Assembly: GCF_024158035.1 (NCBI RefSeq)
Contig: NZ_JAMZEK010000001.1
Location: 1,158,001 to 1,222,000, forward strand
Length of the DNA: 64,000 nucleotides
Reading direction: 5' to 3'
From: Dyella lutea
GTDB taxonomy: Bacteria > Pseudomonadota > Gammaproteobacteria > Xanthomonadales > Rhodanobacteraceae
Part shown: in pieces, positions 7,599-17,025 of the stretch
How the letters are laid out: each line of letters starts with the position of its first letter
Numbering within the stretch: the first letter of the stretch is position 1
The notes under the pieces: generated by a model
Told to the model about the DNA's origin: nothing
What the model saw: the letters and a program-made list of their open reading frames with translations, nothing else
The model's database searches: none
Program-made: the position numbers and the translations under genes

Positions 7599-9185
7599 TC
7601 AGCGCTCCATCCCGAGCAGCAGTGCGCTGGCTCGCTCGGCGATCATGATCGTCGGCGCGTTGGTGTTGCCCGACGGCACGCTGGGCATGACCGAGGCATC
7701 GACCACCCGCAGGCCGTCGATGCCGCGCAGGCGCAGTTCGCTGTCGACCACCGCCGCGTCGTCGCGGCCCATCCGGCAACTGCCGACCGGGTGGTAGACC
7801 GATTCGGCCTTGCGACGGATGAAGGCCTCGAACTCGGCATCGCTCGCCAGCGCCGTCTCCGGGAACACCGGTTCGCCCCGGTAGGGGTCGAAGGCGGGCT
7901 GGGCGAGGATGTCGCGCGACAGCTTCGCCGCCTCGATCATCCGGACGAGGTCATGGCCCTCGCCGTCGCCCAGGTAATTGGCGTGGATCGCCACCGGCCG
8001 GGTCGGGTCCGCCGAGCGCAGCCGCAGCCGTCCGCGGCTGCGCGGGTGCAGGTAGCAGGCATGCAGGGTGTAGCCGTCGCCGGGCAGACGGTGCCGGCCG
8101 TGGTCGTCGAGCAGGGCGGGCACGAAGTGGAACTGCAGGTCGCAGCGCTCGTCGGTGGCCAGCCGGCTGCGCAGGAAGCCGCCGGCCTCGGCGATGTTCG
8201 ACGTACCCGGGCCCTGCCGCGCGATCAGGTAGCGCAGGCCGGCGGCCACTTCGTTCAGATGGTCGTAGGTGACCGGACGGGTGCTGCCGACCAGGGTGCA
8301 GATATCCAGATGGTCCTGCAGGTTGCCACCGACTTCCGGCCGGTCGAGCACGACGGGGATGCCGTGCTCGCGCAGGTGGTTGGCCGGGCCGATGCCCGAC
8401 AGCATCAGCAGGTGCGGCGAATTGATCGCACCGGCCGCCAGCAGTACCTGGCCGGCGTCGATGCGCTGCAAACCGCTGCCGTTGCGCAGCTGCACCCCGA
8501 CCGCGCGGCCGCGCTCGATGATTACGCGCTCGACCAGCGCACCCGTGCGTACCTCGAGGTTGGCGCGGTCGCGCACCGGCCGCAGGAAGCCGGTCGCGGT
8601 GGAGCAGCGCGCGCCGTTGCGCTGGGTAACCTGGTACAGGCCGAAGCCTTCCTGGCGCTCGCCGTTGAAGTCGTCGTTGCGCGCATGGCCGGCCTGGCTT
8701 GCGGCCTCGAGCAGGGCATCGGAGAGCATGTTGTGGTGGCGAAGGTCCGACACGCCCAGCGGCCCGCCGGTGCCGTGGCAGGCATCCGCACCGCGCGCAT
8801 TGTCCTCGCTCAGCTTGAACCAGGGCAGCACCTGGTCCCAGCTCCAGCGCGGGTCGCCCGAGACCTCGGCCCAGCGGTCATAGTCGCCGGGCACACCGCG
8901 GATGTAGCACATCGCGTTGATCGAACTGGAGCCGCCCAGGGTCTTGCCGCGTGGCCACCACAGGCGTCGACCGAGCAAATGCGGCTCGGGCTCGGTGTGG
9001 TAGTCCCAGTTCACGCTGCGCACCTTGACCAGCCGCGCCAGGCCGGCGGGCATGTGGATCAGCGGATTCCAGTCGCGCGGCCCGGCCTCCAGCAGCAGTA
9101 CCCGCGTGTTCGGATCCGCGCTCAGCCGGTGGGCCAGCACGCAGCCGGCCGAGCCGGCGCCGACGATGACGTAGTCGTAAGCCAT
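7599..9185 (-). CDS. GMC-family FAD oxidoreductase (choline dehydrogenase-like)
   Basis: A 528-residue glucose-methanol-choline oxidoreductase that oxidises an alcohol using FAD. The N-terminal Rossmann motif VIVGAGSAGCVLAHRLS lies at about residues 6-22. The GMC signature GKTLGGSSSINAMCYIRG follows near 80-97. The C-terminal catalytic His/Asn pair is in HPVGSCRMG and SGNTNAPTIMIAERAS. Such genes are often labelled betA or alkJ, but nothing nearby points to choline or alkanol use, so no symbol is given. ATG 9185 is preceded by a GGGGGA stretch. The transporter at 9226 is divergent, 40 bases away. Confidence 0.9.
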   Translation of the reverse strand: MAYDYVIVGAGSAGCVLAHRLSADPNTRVLLLEAGPRDWNPLIHMPAGLARLVKVRSVNWDYHTEPEPHLLGRRLWWPRGKTLGGSSSINAMCYIRGVPGDYDRWAEVSGDPRWSWDQVLPWFKLSEDNARGADACHGTGGPLGVSDLRHHNMLSDALLEAASQAGHARNDDFNGERQEGFGLYQVTQRNGARCSTATGFLRPVRDRANLEVRTGALVERVIIERGRAVGVQLRNGSGLQRIDAGQVLLAAGAINSPHLLMLSGIGPANHLREHGIPVVLDRPEVGGNLQDHLDICTLVGSTRPVTYDHLNEVAAGLRYLIARQGPGTSNIAEAGGFLRSRLATDERCDLQFHFVPALLDDHGRHRLPGDGYTLHACYLHPRSRGRLRLRSADPTRPVAIHANYLGDGEGHDLVRMIEAAKLSRDILAQPAFDPYRGEPVFPETALASDAEFEAFIRRKAESVYHPVGSCRMGRDDAAVVDSELRLRGIDGLRVVDASVMPSVPSGNTNAPTIMIAERASALLLGMER

Positions 9186-9225
9186 TCCCGTCCCCCCGTG
9201 CCCCCGCGGGGGCCCTGATGACCCC

Positions 9226-10572
9226 ATGCTAGTCTTTGCCGGACCCACGCTGGAACTCCCCTTGAGCGCATCCCCCCATCACGCTGCCAGGCTGGGCACC
9301 GCCTCGGCCCTGTCGGCACTGGCCTTCTTTTTCCTGATGACGTCGTACTACATCATCCGGCCGGTGATGAACCAGCTCGGCGGCGCCGTGGGTTCGCAGT
9401 CGTTGCCGCTTTTCTACGGGGCGGTGTTCGTGGTCATGCTGGCGCTGACGCCGGTATTCGGCCTTCTGGTGGCGCGCTTCCCGAGGCGCCCTTTGCTGTG
9501 CTGGAGCTACAGCTTCTTCATCCTGTGCCTGCTGGCCTTCGTGCCTGCGTTCCTGGCGCAGGATCGTCTCGGCGCGCGCAACCTGGGCGTGGTGTTTTTT
9601 GTGTGGGTCAGCGTGTTCAACCTCTTCGTGGTGTCGCTGTTCTGGAGCTTCATGGCCGACATCTTCTCCAGTGTCGAGGCGCGCAAGGCGTTTTCGCTGA
9701 TCGCACTGGGCGGCATGGGCGGGGCCATCTTCGGCCCGCTGCTGACCAAGCTGCTGCTGCAGCTCATCGGTGTGCCGCCGCTGCTGCTGGTGTCGGCGCT
9801 GGCGTTGGGTGCGTCGCTCGGACTGCTTCTGCTGCTGTCGGCCAGGGACCGGAGGGAGCCGCAAAGTCGCGGTGACCAGGTGATCGGCGGCTCGCTGTGG
9901 GCCGGCCTGCGCGCAGTGTGGGCCCAGCCGTTCATGCGCTACATGGCGCTGTTGATGCTGTTCGGCGACGGCATCGGCACCCTGGCTTATGCACTGGTGG
10001 CCGATTACGCCAAGGCACATTTCGCCGGCGTGGTGGCGCGCACGGCGTTCTACAACAACCTGGACCTGGCCACCAACACGCTGGGGGCGGTGCTGCAACT
10101 GAGCGCCACGCGATGGCTGCTGATCCGCCTCGGTCCCGGCTGGGGGCTGGTGGTGCCATCGGTGGTGAACGTGCTGCTGCTGGTCGCTCTGGCGCTGGCC
10201 GGTTCCGATGGCAGCGTCGTCGTGTTCGGCTCAAGCGTGTCGCTGCTGGCCCTGACGATGGTGATCACGCGCGGTTTTGCCTACGGCATGACCAAACCGG
10301 CCACCGATGCGCTCTACACGCGGGTATCCCGCGAAAACCGCTACAAAGGCAAGAACTTCGTCGAGACCGCCGTCTGGCGATTCGGCGATGTGGTGGTCAC
10401 CAGCGCGGTCAGTGGCCTGCGCTTGCTTGGTCTCGGCGTGGGTGGCCTGGCACTGCTCGGCGCGGGGGTGGCCTCGATGGCCACCTGGGTGGCCACCCGT
10501 GCCGGCTGGTCGGCCGATCTGGCGCCCGACGAGCCGGCCGGGCCGGGTACCGACGGGACCGCGGCAGGGTAG
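9226..10572 (+). CDS. Twelve-helix MFS-type transporter, possibly Npt/ADP-ATP translocase related
   Basis: A 448-residue polytopic inner-membrane protein with about twelve hydrophobic spans. The first helix contains FLMTSYYIIRPVMNQLGG, reminiscent of the SYYxLRPVRD motif of Npt1/Npt2-type nucleotide transporters and their bacterial relatives. The loop LVARFPRRPLL resembles the loop 2-3 of MFS carriers. The substrate is unknown and the nucleotide link is only a motif resemblance. The start at ATG 9226 could instead be TTG 9262. Divergent from the GMC oxidoreductase. Confidence 0.7.
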   Translation: MLVFAGPTLELPLSASPHHAARLGTASALSALAFFFLMTSYYIIRPVMNQLGGAVGSQSLPLFYGAVFVVMLALTPVFGLLVARFPRRPLLCWSYSFFILCLLAFVPAFLAQDRLGARNLGVVFFVWVSVFNLFVVSLFWSFMADIFSSVEARKAFSLIALGGMGGAIFGPLLTKLLLQLIGVPPLLLVSALALGASLGLLLLLSARDRREPQSRGDQVIGGSLWAGLRAVWAQPFMRYMALLMLFGDGIGTLAYALVADYAKAHFAGVVARTAFYNNLDLATNTLGAVLQLSATRWLLIRLGPGWGLVVPSVVNVLLLVALALAGSDGSVVVFGSSVSLLALTMVITRGFAYGMTKPATDALYTRVSRENRYKGKNFVETAVWRFGDVVVTSAVSGLRLLGLGVGGLALLGAGVASMATWVATRAGWSADLAPDEPAGPGTDGTAAG

Positions 10573-10594
10573 GCCGCACGCTGCTGCCGCAGGC

Positions 10595-11023
10595 TCACCC
10601 GGTGATGTAGCGCTGCAGTTGCTCGATCTGCTCGGCCTGCTCGTCGATCACCGCCTTGACCAGGTCGCCGATCGAGATCACGCCGGCCACGCGGCCGTCT
10701 TCGATCACCGGCAGGTGCCGGATCCGGCTGTGCGTGCACAGGCGCATGCATTCGAGCACCTCGGTCTCCGGGGTCACCGTGATCGGTTGTGCGCTCATGA
10801 TCTCGGACACCGGGGTGGACGCCGAGGCACGCCCCTGCAAGATCACCTTGCGCGCGTAGTCGCGTTCGGAAACGATCCCTTCCAGCCGCTCGGCATGCAT
10901 CACGAGCAGGGCGCCGACGCGGCGCTCGGCCATCATCCGGATCGCCTCCAGCACCGGTGTCTCCGGCGCCACGGCGTGCACCGCGTGCCCCTTGATCTCC
11001 AGCAGATGCTTGACCTGGTTCAT
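10595..11023 (-). CDS. Two-CBS-domain protein
   Basis: A 142-residue cytoplasmic protein made almost entirely of two CBS motifs (about residues 10-65 and 75-135). These usually bind AMP, ATP, SAM or NAD and regulate a partner. Characteristic strings are RRVGALLVM, LEGIVSERDYARKVI, IRHLPVIEDGRVAGVISIGDLVKAVI. The last residues (EQAEQIEQLQRYITG) look helical. ATG 11023 is chosen by homology; the much longer open frame upstream is the antisense of the glycosyltransferase. Downstream end is 22 bases from the convergent transporter gene. Confidence 0.88.
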   Translation of the reverse strand: MNQVKHLLEIKGHAVHAVAPETPVLEAIRMMAERRVGALLVMHAERLEGIVSERDYARKVILQGRASASTPVSEIMSAQPITVTPETEVLECMRLCTHSRIRHLPVIEDGRVAGVISIGDLVKAVIDEQAEQIEQLQRYITG

Positions 11024-11100
11024 GGCCGCCTCCCGGGCTTGGATCTGTGCCGAGTCTAGCGCCGCCGAAGCCCTGCGGTGTGGTGGCGCCGTGAATCGCC

Positions 11101-12030
11101 TCAACGGTCGCTGCCGACACGCTCCTGCACGAAGTACAGCGGGCGCTGCTTGGTCTCGGTGTAGTTGCGGCCCAGGTACTCGCCGATCACACCCAGTGCC
11201 AGCAACTGCACGCCGCCGAGGAACAGGATCACCACCATCAGGGTCGGGTAGCCGCGCACCGGGTCGCCCCAGATCAGCGCCTTGGTGAACACCCAAGTGC
11301 CGTAGATGAAAGAGACCGCCGCCGCGGCCACGCCGATCCAGGTGGCCAGGCGCAGCGGGGCGCTGGAGAATGAGGTGATGCCCTCGATCGCCAGCTGGGT
11401 CAGTCGCCAGTAGTTCCACTTGGTGTCGCCGGCGAAGCGCGGGTCGCGCTGGTAGCGGATGGCGGTCTGGCGGAAGCCGATCCAGGCGAACAGGCCCTTC
11501 ATGAAGCGCTGGCGCTCGCGCAGCGTGCCCAGTGCGTCCAGCGAGCGGCGCGAGAGCAGGCGGAAGTCGCCAGTATCGCGTGGCAGCGGGGTATTGGAGA
11601 GACGTTCCATGGTCCGGTAGAAGGCCGCCGCGGTGAACCGCTTGAGCCGGCTTTCGCCGGCGCGGGCGCTGCGCGTGGCATAGACCACGTCGTAGCCGGC
11701 CCGCCATTGCTCGACCAGCGCGGGGATCAGTTCGGGTGGATCCTGCAGGTCGGCGTCGATGACCACGGCGGCGCCCTCGGTGACGGCGTCGAGGCCGGCG
11801 GTGAGTGCCGCCTCCTTGCCGAAGTTGCGCGACAGGCACAGTCCGGTTACGCGCGGGTCCGCACAGTAGCCGCGGATCAGTTCCCAGGTGTTGTCGCGGC
11901 TGCCGTCGTCGACGTAGAGCAGCCGCCCTTCCATGCCCAAGGTGTCGAGCACGGCCAGCGCGCGCGCGTGGAACGCATCGAGCACGCTCGATTCGTTGTA
12001 GGCGGGGACGACGATGGTCAGTTCGGTCAT
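11101..12030 (-). CDS. GT2 glycosyltransferase, undecaprenyl-phosphate sugar transferase type
   Basis: A 309-residue enzyme of the dolichol-phosphate-mannose-synthase/GtrB/ArnC group, moving a nucleotide-sugar residue to undecaprenyl phosphate on the cytoplasmic face. The N-terminal GT-A domain shows ELTIVVPAYNESSVLDAF, YVDDGSRDNTWE and VVIDADLQDPPELI (the DxD-like metal motif). Two C-terminal membrane helices follow (about 225-290, ATWIGVAAAAVSFIYGTW and LMVVILFLGGVQLLALGVIG), ending in GEYLGRNYTETKQRPLYFV. ATG 12030 matches the family start; an in-frame GTG at 12054 would add eight residues. Neighbours (mtgA, CBS protein) suggest an envelope role only loosely. Confidence 0.88.
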   Translation of the reverse strand: MTELTIVVPAYNESSVLDAFHARALAVLDTLGMEGRLLYVDDGSRDNTWELIRGYCADPRVTGLCLSRNFGKEAALTAGLDAVTEGAAVVIDADLQDPPELIPALVEQWRAGYDVVYATRSARAGESRLKRFTAAAFYRTMERLSNTPLPRDTGDFRLLSRRSLDALGTLRERQRFMKGLFAWIGFRQTAIRYQRDPRFAGDTKWNYWRLTQLAIEGITSFSSAPLRLATWIGVAAAAVSFIYGTWVFTKALIWGDPVRGYPTLMVVILFLGGVQLLALGVIGEYLGRNYTETKQRPLYFVQERVGSDR

Positions 12031-12095
12031 GGGGAAGGCGGCTTGGGTTGACACGGCATGCTATGCACTGACCGGCCGTTGGCCAATAGAGGAAG

Positions 12096-12833
12096 TCAGC
12101 GCCGGCCGGTATGGGCAGGCGGGCGTTCGCTGTCCAGATATCCTGGCCCACCCAGTCTTTCCATTTGCTTTTCGATCCAGTCCACCCGGCGCTGCACATA
12201 GGCACTCGGACGGTCGACGTGGAACCGTCGCGGGCTGGGCAGTACCGCGGCGAGCCGCGCGGCCTGTTCCGGACCGAGGCGCGCGGGCGGCACATGGAAG
12301 TAGGTGTCGCTGGCCGCCCCCACGCCGTAGATGCCGTCGCCCAGCTCGGCGATGTTCATGTACACCTCGAGGATGCGTCGCTTCGGCCAGGTGGCCTCCA
12401 GCAGCACCGTGAAGTAGGCCTCCAGCCCCTTGCGGATGAAGCTGCGTCCGTTCCACAGGAACAGGTTCTTGGCCGTCTGCTGGCTGATCGTGCTGGCGCC
12501 GCGCAGGCGCCGGCCATCGTCGGCGGCGTCGATCGCGTCCTGGATCTGGTCGAAATCGAAGCCGTGGTGGAACGGGAATTTCTGATCCTCGCCGGCGACC
12601 ATCGCCAGCGGCACCCAGGGCGAAACCTCCCGCCACGGCACCCAGCGGTGGCGCAAGTGGAAATCCTTCTCGCCGTGCACCCAGGCGCTGAGCTGCCGTT
12701 CCATCATCACCGCCGAAGTCCACGGCGGAACGAAGCGCAGCACCAGCACGAACAGCCAGCTCACGGCCACCCAAGCCAGGGCGAGCAGGCCAAGCCAGCG
12801 CAGCAGGCGGCGTAGTGCGGTTCGTGGAGGCAT
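12096..12833 (-). CDS. mtgA: Monofunctional peptidoglycan transglycosylase
   Basis: MtgA polymerises lipid II into glycan strands at the inner membrane. The 245-residue length is typical. A single N-terminal membrane anchor lies at about residues 9-33. The GT51 motifs are all present: AMVAGEDQKFPFHHGFD with catalytic E82, RGASTISQQTAKNLFLWNGRS, RKGLEAYFT, and ILEVYMNIAELGDGIYGVGAAS. There is no transpeptidase domain. It stands alone between the glycosyltransferase and the divergent hslO. Confidence 0.96.
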   Translation of the reverse strand: MPPRTALRRLLRWLGLLALAWVAVSWLFVLVLRFVPPWTSAVMMERQLSAWVHGEKDFHLRHRWVPWREVSPWVPLAMVAGEDQKFPFHHGFDFDQIQDAIDAADDGRRLRGASTISQQTAKNLFLWNGRSFIRKGLEAYFTVLLEATWPKRRILEVYMNIAELGDGIYGVGAASDTYFHVPPARLGPEQAARLAAVLPSPRRFHVDRPSAYVQRRVDWIEKQMERLGGPGYLDSERPPAHTGRR

Positions 12834-12930
12834 GGACGGCGGCTTGGCGCGAAAGCGTCGAGTATAAGGGGCGCGTGTGGATCGACCGTTGAGGCGGCGC
12901 TGGCCAGCCCCATATAGCCGGGTTCAACGA

Positions 12931-13845
12931 ATGACGAGGCTTCCCGTGGAAACGATTCTGGTCGAAGACGTGCTGCACCGCTTCCTGCTCGAGCGCGCCG
13001 GTGTGCGTGGCGTGCTCGTGCGGCTGGGGCCGGCCTGGCGCGAAGTCGCCGGACGGGCCGACTATCCGGCGTCCCTGCGGGCGCTGCTGGGCCAGTCGCT
13101 GGCGGCCAGCGCGTTGCTGACCGGCAATATCAAGCTCGACGGCGCGTTGTCGATCGAGCTCAAGAGCACCGGTGCCCTGCGCCTGCTGTTCACCGAGTGC
13201 ACCGATCGGGGGCGCCTGCGCGGCCTGGCGCGGTGGAGCGATCCGTTGCCGGAGCCGCTGGCGCTGGCAGACCTGCCCGGCGCGGTAATGGCGATCACCA
13301 TCGGCTCGGCCGAGCGTGGCCAACGCTACCAGGGCTTGGTGGACCTGCATCAGCCCGATCTGGCCCGCTCGCTGGAAGCCTATTTCGTGCAGTCCGAGCA
13401 GTTGCCGGCGCGCATCGTGCTGGCCGCCGATGGCGAGCATGCGGTCGGCCTGATGCTGCAGCGCCTGCCGGGCGAGGGTGGGCACGACGCGGTGCAGGAC
13501 GAGGACGCGTGGTCGCGCATCGAGCACCTCACCGCCACTCTGGGCGCGGACGAAATGCTGGCCACCGCGCCCGAACAATTGCTGTACCGGCTCTACCACG
13601 AGGAGAACGTGCGCCTGTTCGAGCCGCGTCCGCTGGCCTTCGGCTGCAGCTGCACCCGCGAGCGGGTGTCGGCCATGCTGCGTGCGCTGGGGCGCGAGGA
13701 GGTGGAGGCGGCACTCGCCGCGCGCGACGGCGAGATCGAAGTGGTCTGCGAGTTCTGCGCCCAGCGCTACACCTTCGATCGCATCGACGCCGAACACCTG
13801 CTGAGCAGCCCGGGTGGCAGCCAGCCGTCGACCACGGCGCAGTAA
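12931..13845 (+). CDS. hslO: Redox-regulated chaperone Hsp33
   Basis: Hsp33 is a cytoplasmic holdase switched on by oxidative unfolding. The C-terminal zinc switch is complete: C239 and C241 (FGCSCTRERV) and C273 and C276 (VVCEFCAQRYTF). The length of 304 residues is near that of E. coli (292). The start ATG 12931 is followed by RLPVETILVEDVLHRF, where family similarity begins; an in-frame start at 12877 adds 18 unlikely residues. The gene is convergent with the GGDEF-EAL gene, 18 bases apart. Confidence 0.95.
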   Translation: MTRLPVETILVEDVLHRFLLERAGVRGVLVRLGPAWREVAGRADYPASLRALLGQSLAASALLTGNIKLDGALSIELKSTGALRLLFTECTDRGRLRGLARWSDPLPEPLALADLPGAVMAITIGSAERGQRYQGLVDLHQPDLARSLEAYFVQSEQLPARIVLAADGEHAVGLMLQRLPGEGGHDAVQDEDAWSRIEHLTATLGADEMLATAPEQLLYRLYHEENVRLFEPRPLAFGCSCTRERVSAMLRALGREEVEAALAARDGEIEVVCEFCAQRYTFDRIDAEHLLSSPGGSQPSTTAQ

Positions 13846-13863
13846 GGCGGCGAAGGCGGGCGC

Positions 13864-16791
13864 TCAGTCCGCCGGCGGCAGGAGCCTGGCCGGCGCGTCG
13901 GGCCCCAGCCAGTGCGAGGCGGGCTGCGCGCGTGCAAACAGGAAACCCTGCGCGTAGCGGGTGCCGATACGGAGCAGTGCTTCGCGCTGGTGTTCTTCCT
14001 CGATACCCTCGGCGATCACTTCCATCTTCAACGAGTCGGCCAGCACCTGGATGCCGCGCACCACGGCCAGTCCCTGGTTTTCCTCCAGTTCGGCCAGATC
14101 GCGGGGCAGCTCGGTGATGAAGGAGCGATCGATCTTCAGGGTCTGGATCGGATACTGGTGCAGGTAGCTCAGCGACGAATAGCCGGTGCCGAAGTCATCC
14201 AGGGAGATCCGCACGCCCTGTTGGCGCAGACTTTCCAGGATGCGTTTGACCTGCGGCGGGTTCTCCAGCAGCGCGCGTTCGGTGACCTCGATGCGGATGC
14301 AGTGGGTCGGCACGCCGTGACGTTCCATCGCCGCCAGCAGTCGTTCGTCCAGATCGGCCAGCCGGAAGTGCCGGCCGGACACGTTGATGCTGATGAAACC
14401 CTCGCCACGGGTCAGCACGAGCGTCTGAGCGAACACCTGCTCGAAGATCTGCCAGTCGATGTTTTCGGCGCAGCCGCTCTCCTCGGCGACGATCAGGAAG
14501 TCGCCGGGTGACAGTAGGCCGCGTTCCGGGTGGTTCCAGCGCAGCAGCGCCTCGAAGCCCACGATGCTGCCATCGGCGATCGCCACCACCGGCTGGTAGT
14601 AGGGCTCGAACTCGTTGCGCGCGAGGCCGCGGCGCAGGTCACCCTCCATCTCGAGCAGGGACAGCGCTTCGTAACGCAGGCGGTCGTCGAACAGCGCGGC
14701 GCGGTGGCGGCCGTCGTCCTTGGCGCTGTACATCGCTGCATCGGCGTCGCGCAGGAGCTCTTCGGGCTGCTGGTAATGAGGCGCGGGCAGGGAGATGCCG
14801 ATCGAGGCCGAAGTGAAGATCTCCTTGATACCCAGCCGGAATGGGGCCTGGAGCTGGGTGATGATGCGCTCGGCGATCTGCTGCGCCATGGCCGGTTCGG
14901 TAATGCCGTCGAGCAGCACCGCGAACTCGTCGCCGCCGAGGCGGGCCACCAGGTCGCGCGTCTTCAGGCAGCCGCGGATGCGGCCGCCCACCTGGAACAG
15001 CAGGTCGTCGCCGACCAGATGGCCGACCGAGTCGTTGATGACCTTGAAGCGGTCCAGGTCGATGAACAGCACCGCGAACAGCCGCTGCGGATCGGCCTTG
15101 TACTGGTTCAGTGCGTGGTCGAGCCGTTGCAGCAGCAGGGTGCGGTTGGGCAGGCCGGTCAGCGAGTCGTGCAGCGTCTCGTACTTGAGTCGGCGCTCGA
15201 CCCGCTCGCGTTCGGCGATCTGCTCGCGCAGATCCCGGTTGGCCAGCGCCAGCGCGCGTGTGCGCTCATCGACGCGACGCTCCAGGCTCGCATAGGCCTG
15301 CTTCAACGATTCGTTGGTGTGCTTGCGCTGCAGCGCATTGGCGATGTGGTAGCTGACGAAGGTGAGCAGTTCCTGGTCGCGCGCCGTGTAGGTGTGCTCC
15401 GGGGTATAGCTCTGCACCGCCAGCACACCCATGACACGGTCGTTCCAGACCAGCGGCACGCCCAGCCAGCATACCGAGCGGGCGCCGAACTGGCTGATTT
15501 CGCCGATCGACACCAACCGGTCGATCTCCGCCGGATCGGCCAGCAGCGGTTTGCCATGCCGGAGCACGTACTCGGTGGCGCCCCGGCCGTGGGTGCGGGG
15601 TGGGCGCACCGCATCGACCTCGTCCACGGAATAGGGGAAGTTGATCTGCTTGCCGTCCTCGTCCAGCAGCGCGATGTAGAAATTCCGGGCGTAGATCAGG
15701 CCGCTGATGATCCGATGCACCGCGGCGTAGAAGCCCTCCAGGCTCTCCGGTGCGCTGGCCATTTCGGCGATGCGGAACAGTGCGGCCTGCAGTCGCTCCC
15801 CGCGCTGGCGCTGCAGCACCTGCTGGCGCAGCACCCGGTTGGCCTCCCGCAGCGCCGCTGTGCGGTCGGCCACGCGACGCTCCAGCTCGGCGTGGGCCGC
15901 CCGGCGCTCCAGCGCTGTCTGCACGTGCTGGGCGACATAGCTGAGCAGCTCACGGTCATTCTGGGTATATCGCGTGTCGCTGCGATAGCTCTGCATTACG
16001 ATACCGCCCACGACCCGCCCTTCGCGCAGCAGCGGGACGCCGAGCCAGTGCTCGCAATTCGGGCCGATCGGTATCAGCCGGCCGGGCAACTGTTGCGACA
16101 CCTCCTCGATCGATCCCATGATCGGCTGCCCGCCCTTGAGCAGGTTCCAGGTGAGGCTGTACTCCATCTCCCTGAGCGGAACACTCTCGCCGGGCGAGGG
16201 CGGGTCTTTGTCCATCGTGTCCACGTAGTACGGGAAGCGCACGCTTCCCGAAGCTTCGTCGTACAACACGATGTAGAAATTCTCCGCGTACATCAGGCTG
16301 CCAACGATGCCGTGCAGGGCGCGCATCATGTCCGGCATCGCATGGTCGGAGCCGGCCTGCTCGGCGATCGCGTAGAGCGCGCGCTGCAGGCGCTCGGCCA
16401 TGGCCAGGCGGGAGATGGCCTCGTAGAGCCTGGCGGTTTCGGCCAGTTGCCGCAGCCGCGAAGCCACCACCCGGCCCAGCCAGGCCAGTTCGGCCTCCAG
16501 GGTCACCGGCAGTGGTGCGGCAGGACACTCGAGAATCAGTGTGCGCAGGCCCTGCGGATCGTCGGCCAGGTCGATCTGCCGCACCCCGGGGTCCGGCGTC
16601 CAACTGTCGCCATGGAGTCGCCAGCGCAGGCGCCCGGCGAATCCGAGAGTAGCGAGCAGGCGCTCGCAGACATCGACGACGCCGGCCGCGTCGGTCACGC
16701 TGAACAGCCGTTCGACCGCTCCATGCAGCGCAAGCTGCCCGGAACTGGTCCGGCCAGATCCGCTCGCGCTCTGGGTGGGCACGAAGCTCAT
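13864..16791 (-). CDS. GAF-GAF-GGDEF-EAL cyclic-di-GMP signalling protein
   Basis: A 975-residue soluble sensor that could make and break cyclic di-GMP. Two GAF-like sensory domains (about 140-300 and 325-480) each have NFYI(V/A)LYD/LLDE and HWLGVPLL or CWLGVPLV strings and are followed by helical linkers with VADRTAALREANR and VDERTRALALANRD. The GGDEF domain (about 540-700) has an intact ARLGGDEFAVLL near 618 and LTGLPNRTLLLQRL upstream. The EAL domain (about 715-965) has intact FEALLRWNHPERG near 747 and DDFGTGYSSLSYLHQYP near 865. Both active sites look competent. No membrane segment is seen. The ligand of the GAF domains is unknown. Confidence 0.93.
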   Translation of the reverse strand: MSFVPTQSASGSGRTSSGQLALHGAVERLFSVTDAAGVVDVCERLLATLGFAGRLRWRLHGDSWTPDPGVRQIDLADDPQGLRTLILECPAAPLPVTLEAELAWLGRVVASRLRQLAETARLYEAISRLAMAERLQRALYAIAEQAGSDHAMPDMMRALHGIVGSLMYAENFYIVLYDEASGSVRFPYYVDTMDKDPPSPGESVPLREMEYSLTWNLLKGGQPIMGSIEEVSQQLPGRLIPIGPNCEHWLGVPLLREGRVVGGIVMQSYRSDTRYTQNDRELLSYVAQHVQTALERRAAHAELERRVADRTAALREANRVLRQQVLQRQRGERLQAALFRIAEMASAPESLEGFYAAVHRIISGLIYARNFYIALLDEDGKQINFPYSVDEVDAVRPPRTHGRGATEYVLRHGKPLLADPAEIDRLVSIGEISQFGARSVCWLGVPLVWNDRVMGVLAVQSYTPEHTYTARDQELLTFVSYHIANALQRKHTNESLKQAYASLERRVDERTRALALANRDLREQIAERERVERRLKYETLHDSLTGLPNRTLLLQRLDHALNQYKADPQRLFAVLFIDLDRFKVINDSVGHLVGDDLLFQVGGRIRGCLKTRDLVARLGGDEFAVLLDGITEPAMAQQIAERIITQLQAPFRLGIKEIFTSASIGISLPAPHYQQPEELLRDADAAMYSAKDDGRHRAALFDDRLRYEALSLLEMEGDLRRGLARNEFEPYYQPVVAIADGSIVGFEALLRWNHPERGLLSPGDFLIVAEESGCAENIDWQIFEQVFAQTLVLTRGEGFISINVSGRHFRLADLDERLLAAMERHGVPTHCIRIEVTERALLENPPQVKRILESLRQQGVRISLDDFGTGYSSLSYLHQYPIQTLKIDRSFITELPRDLAELEENQGLAVVRGIQVLADSLKMEVIAEGIEEEHQREALLRIGTRYAQGFLFARAQPASHWLGPDAPARLLPPAD

Positions 16792-16983
16792 CAGGGAGGG
16801 TGAACTCGACGTGAAAAATTACAGGCAGCCTTTATAGCTCGGCAGCCTTGCTTTGTCGCCGGGCCTGGCGCGTTTTGGCGCCGGAAACCATTCGCTCGGA
16901 CGGGGGTCCGACGTTGGCGTCAGCCCTGCCGTTCTGTGCACCACAGCGGCTTTTCGGTGCTGTTAGCAAAACGTAAAAAGGGA

Positions 16984-16989
16984 TATACT
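16984..16989 (+). promoter_or_regulatory. Candidate -10 element of the 17026 gene
   Basis: TATACT lies 37 bases before ATG 17026, in an AT-rich patch. TTAGCA at 16963-16968 is a possible -35 but the 15-base spacer is short. The rest of the 234-base gap back to 16792 shows no gene. Confidence 0.4.
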
Positions 16990-17025
16990 GACCGTCATTC
17001 TCGACTTGGTGTGCTTTTTGCCGTT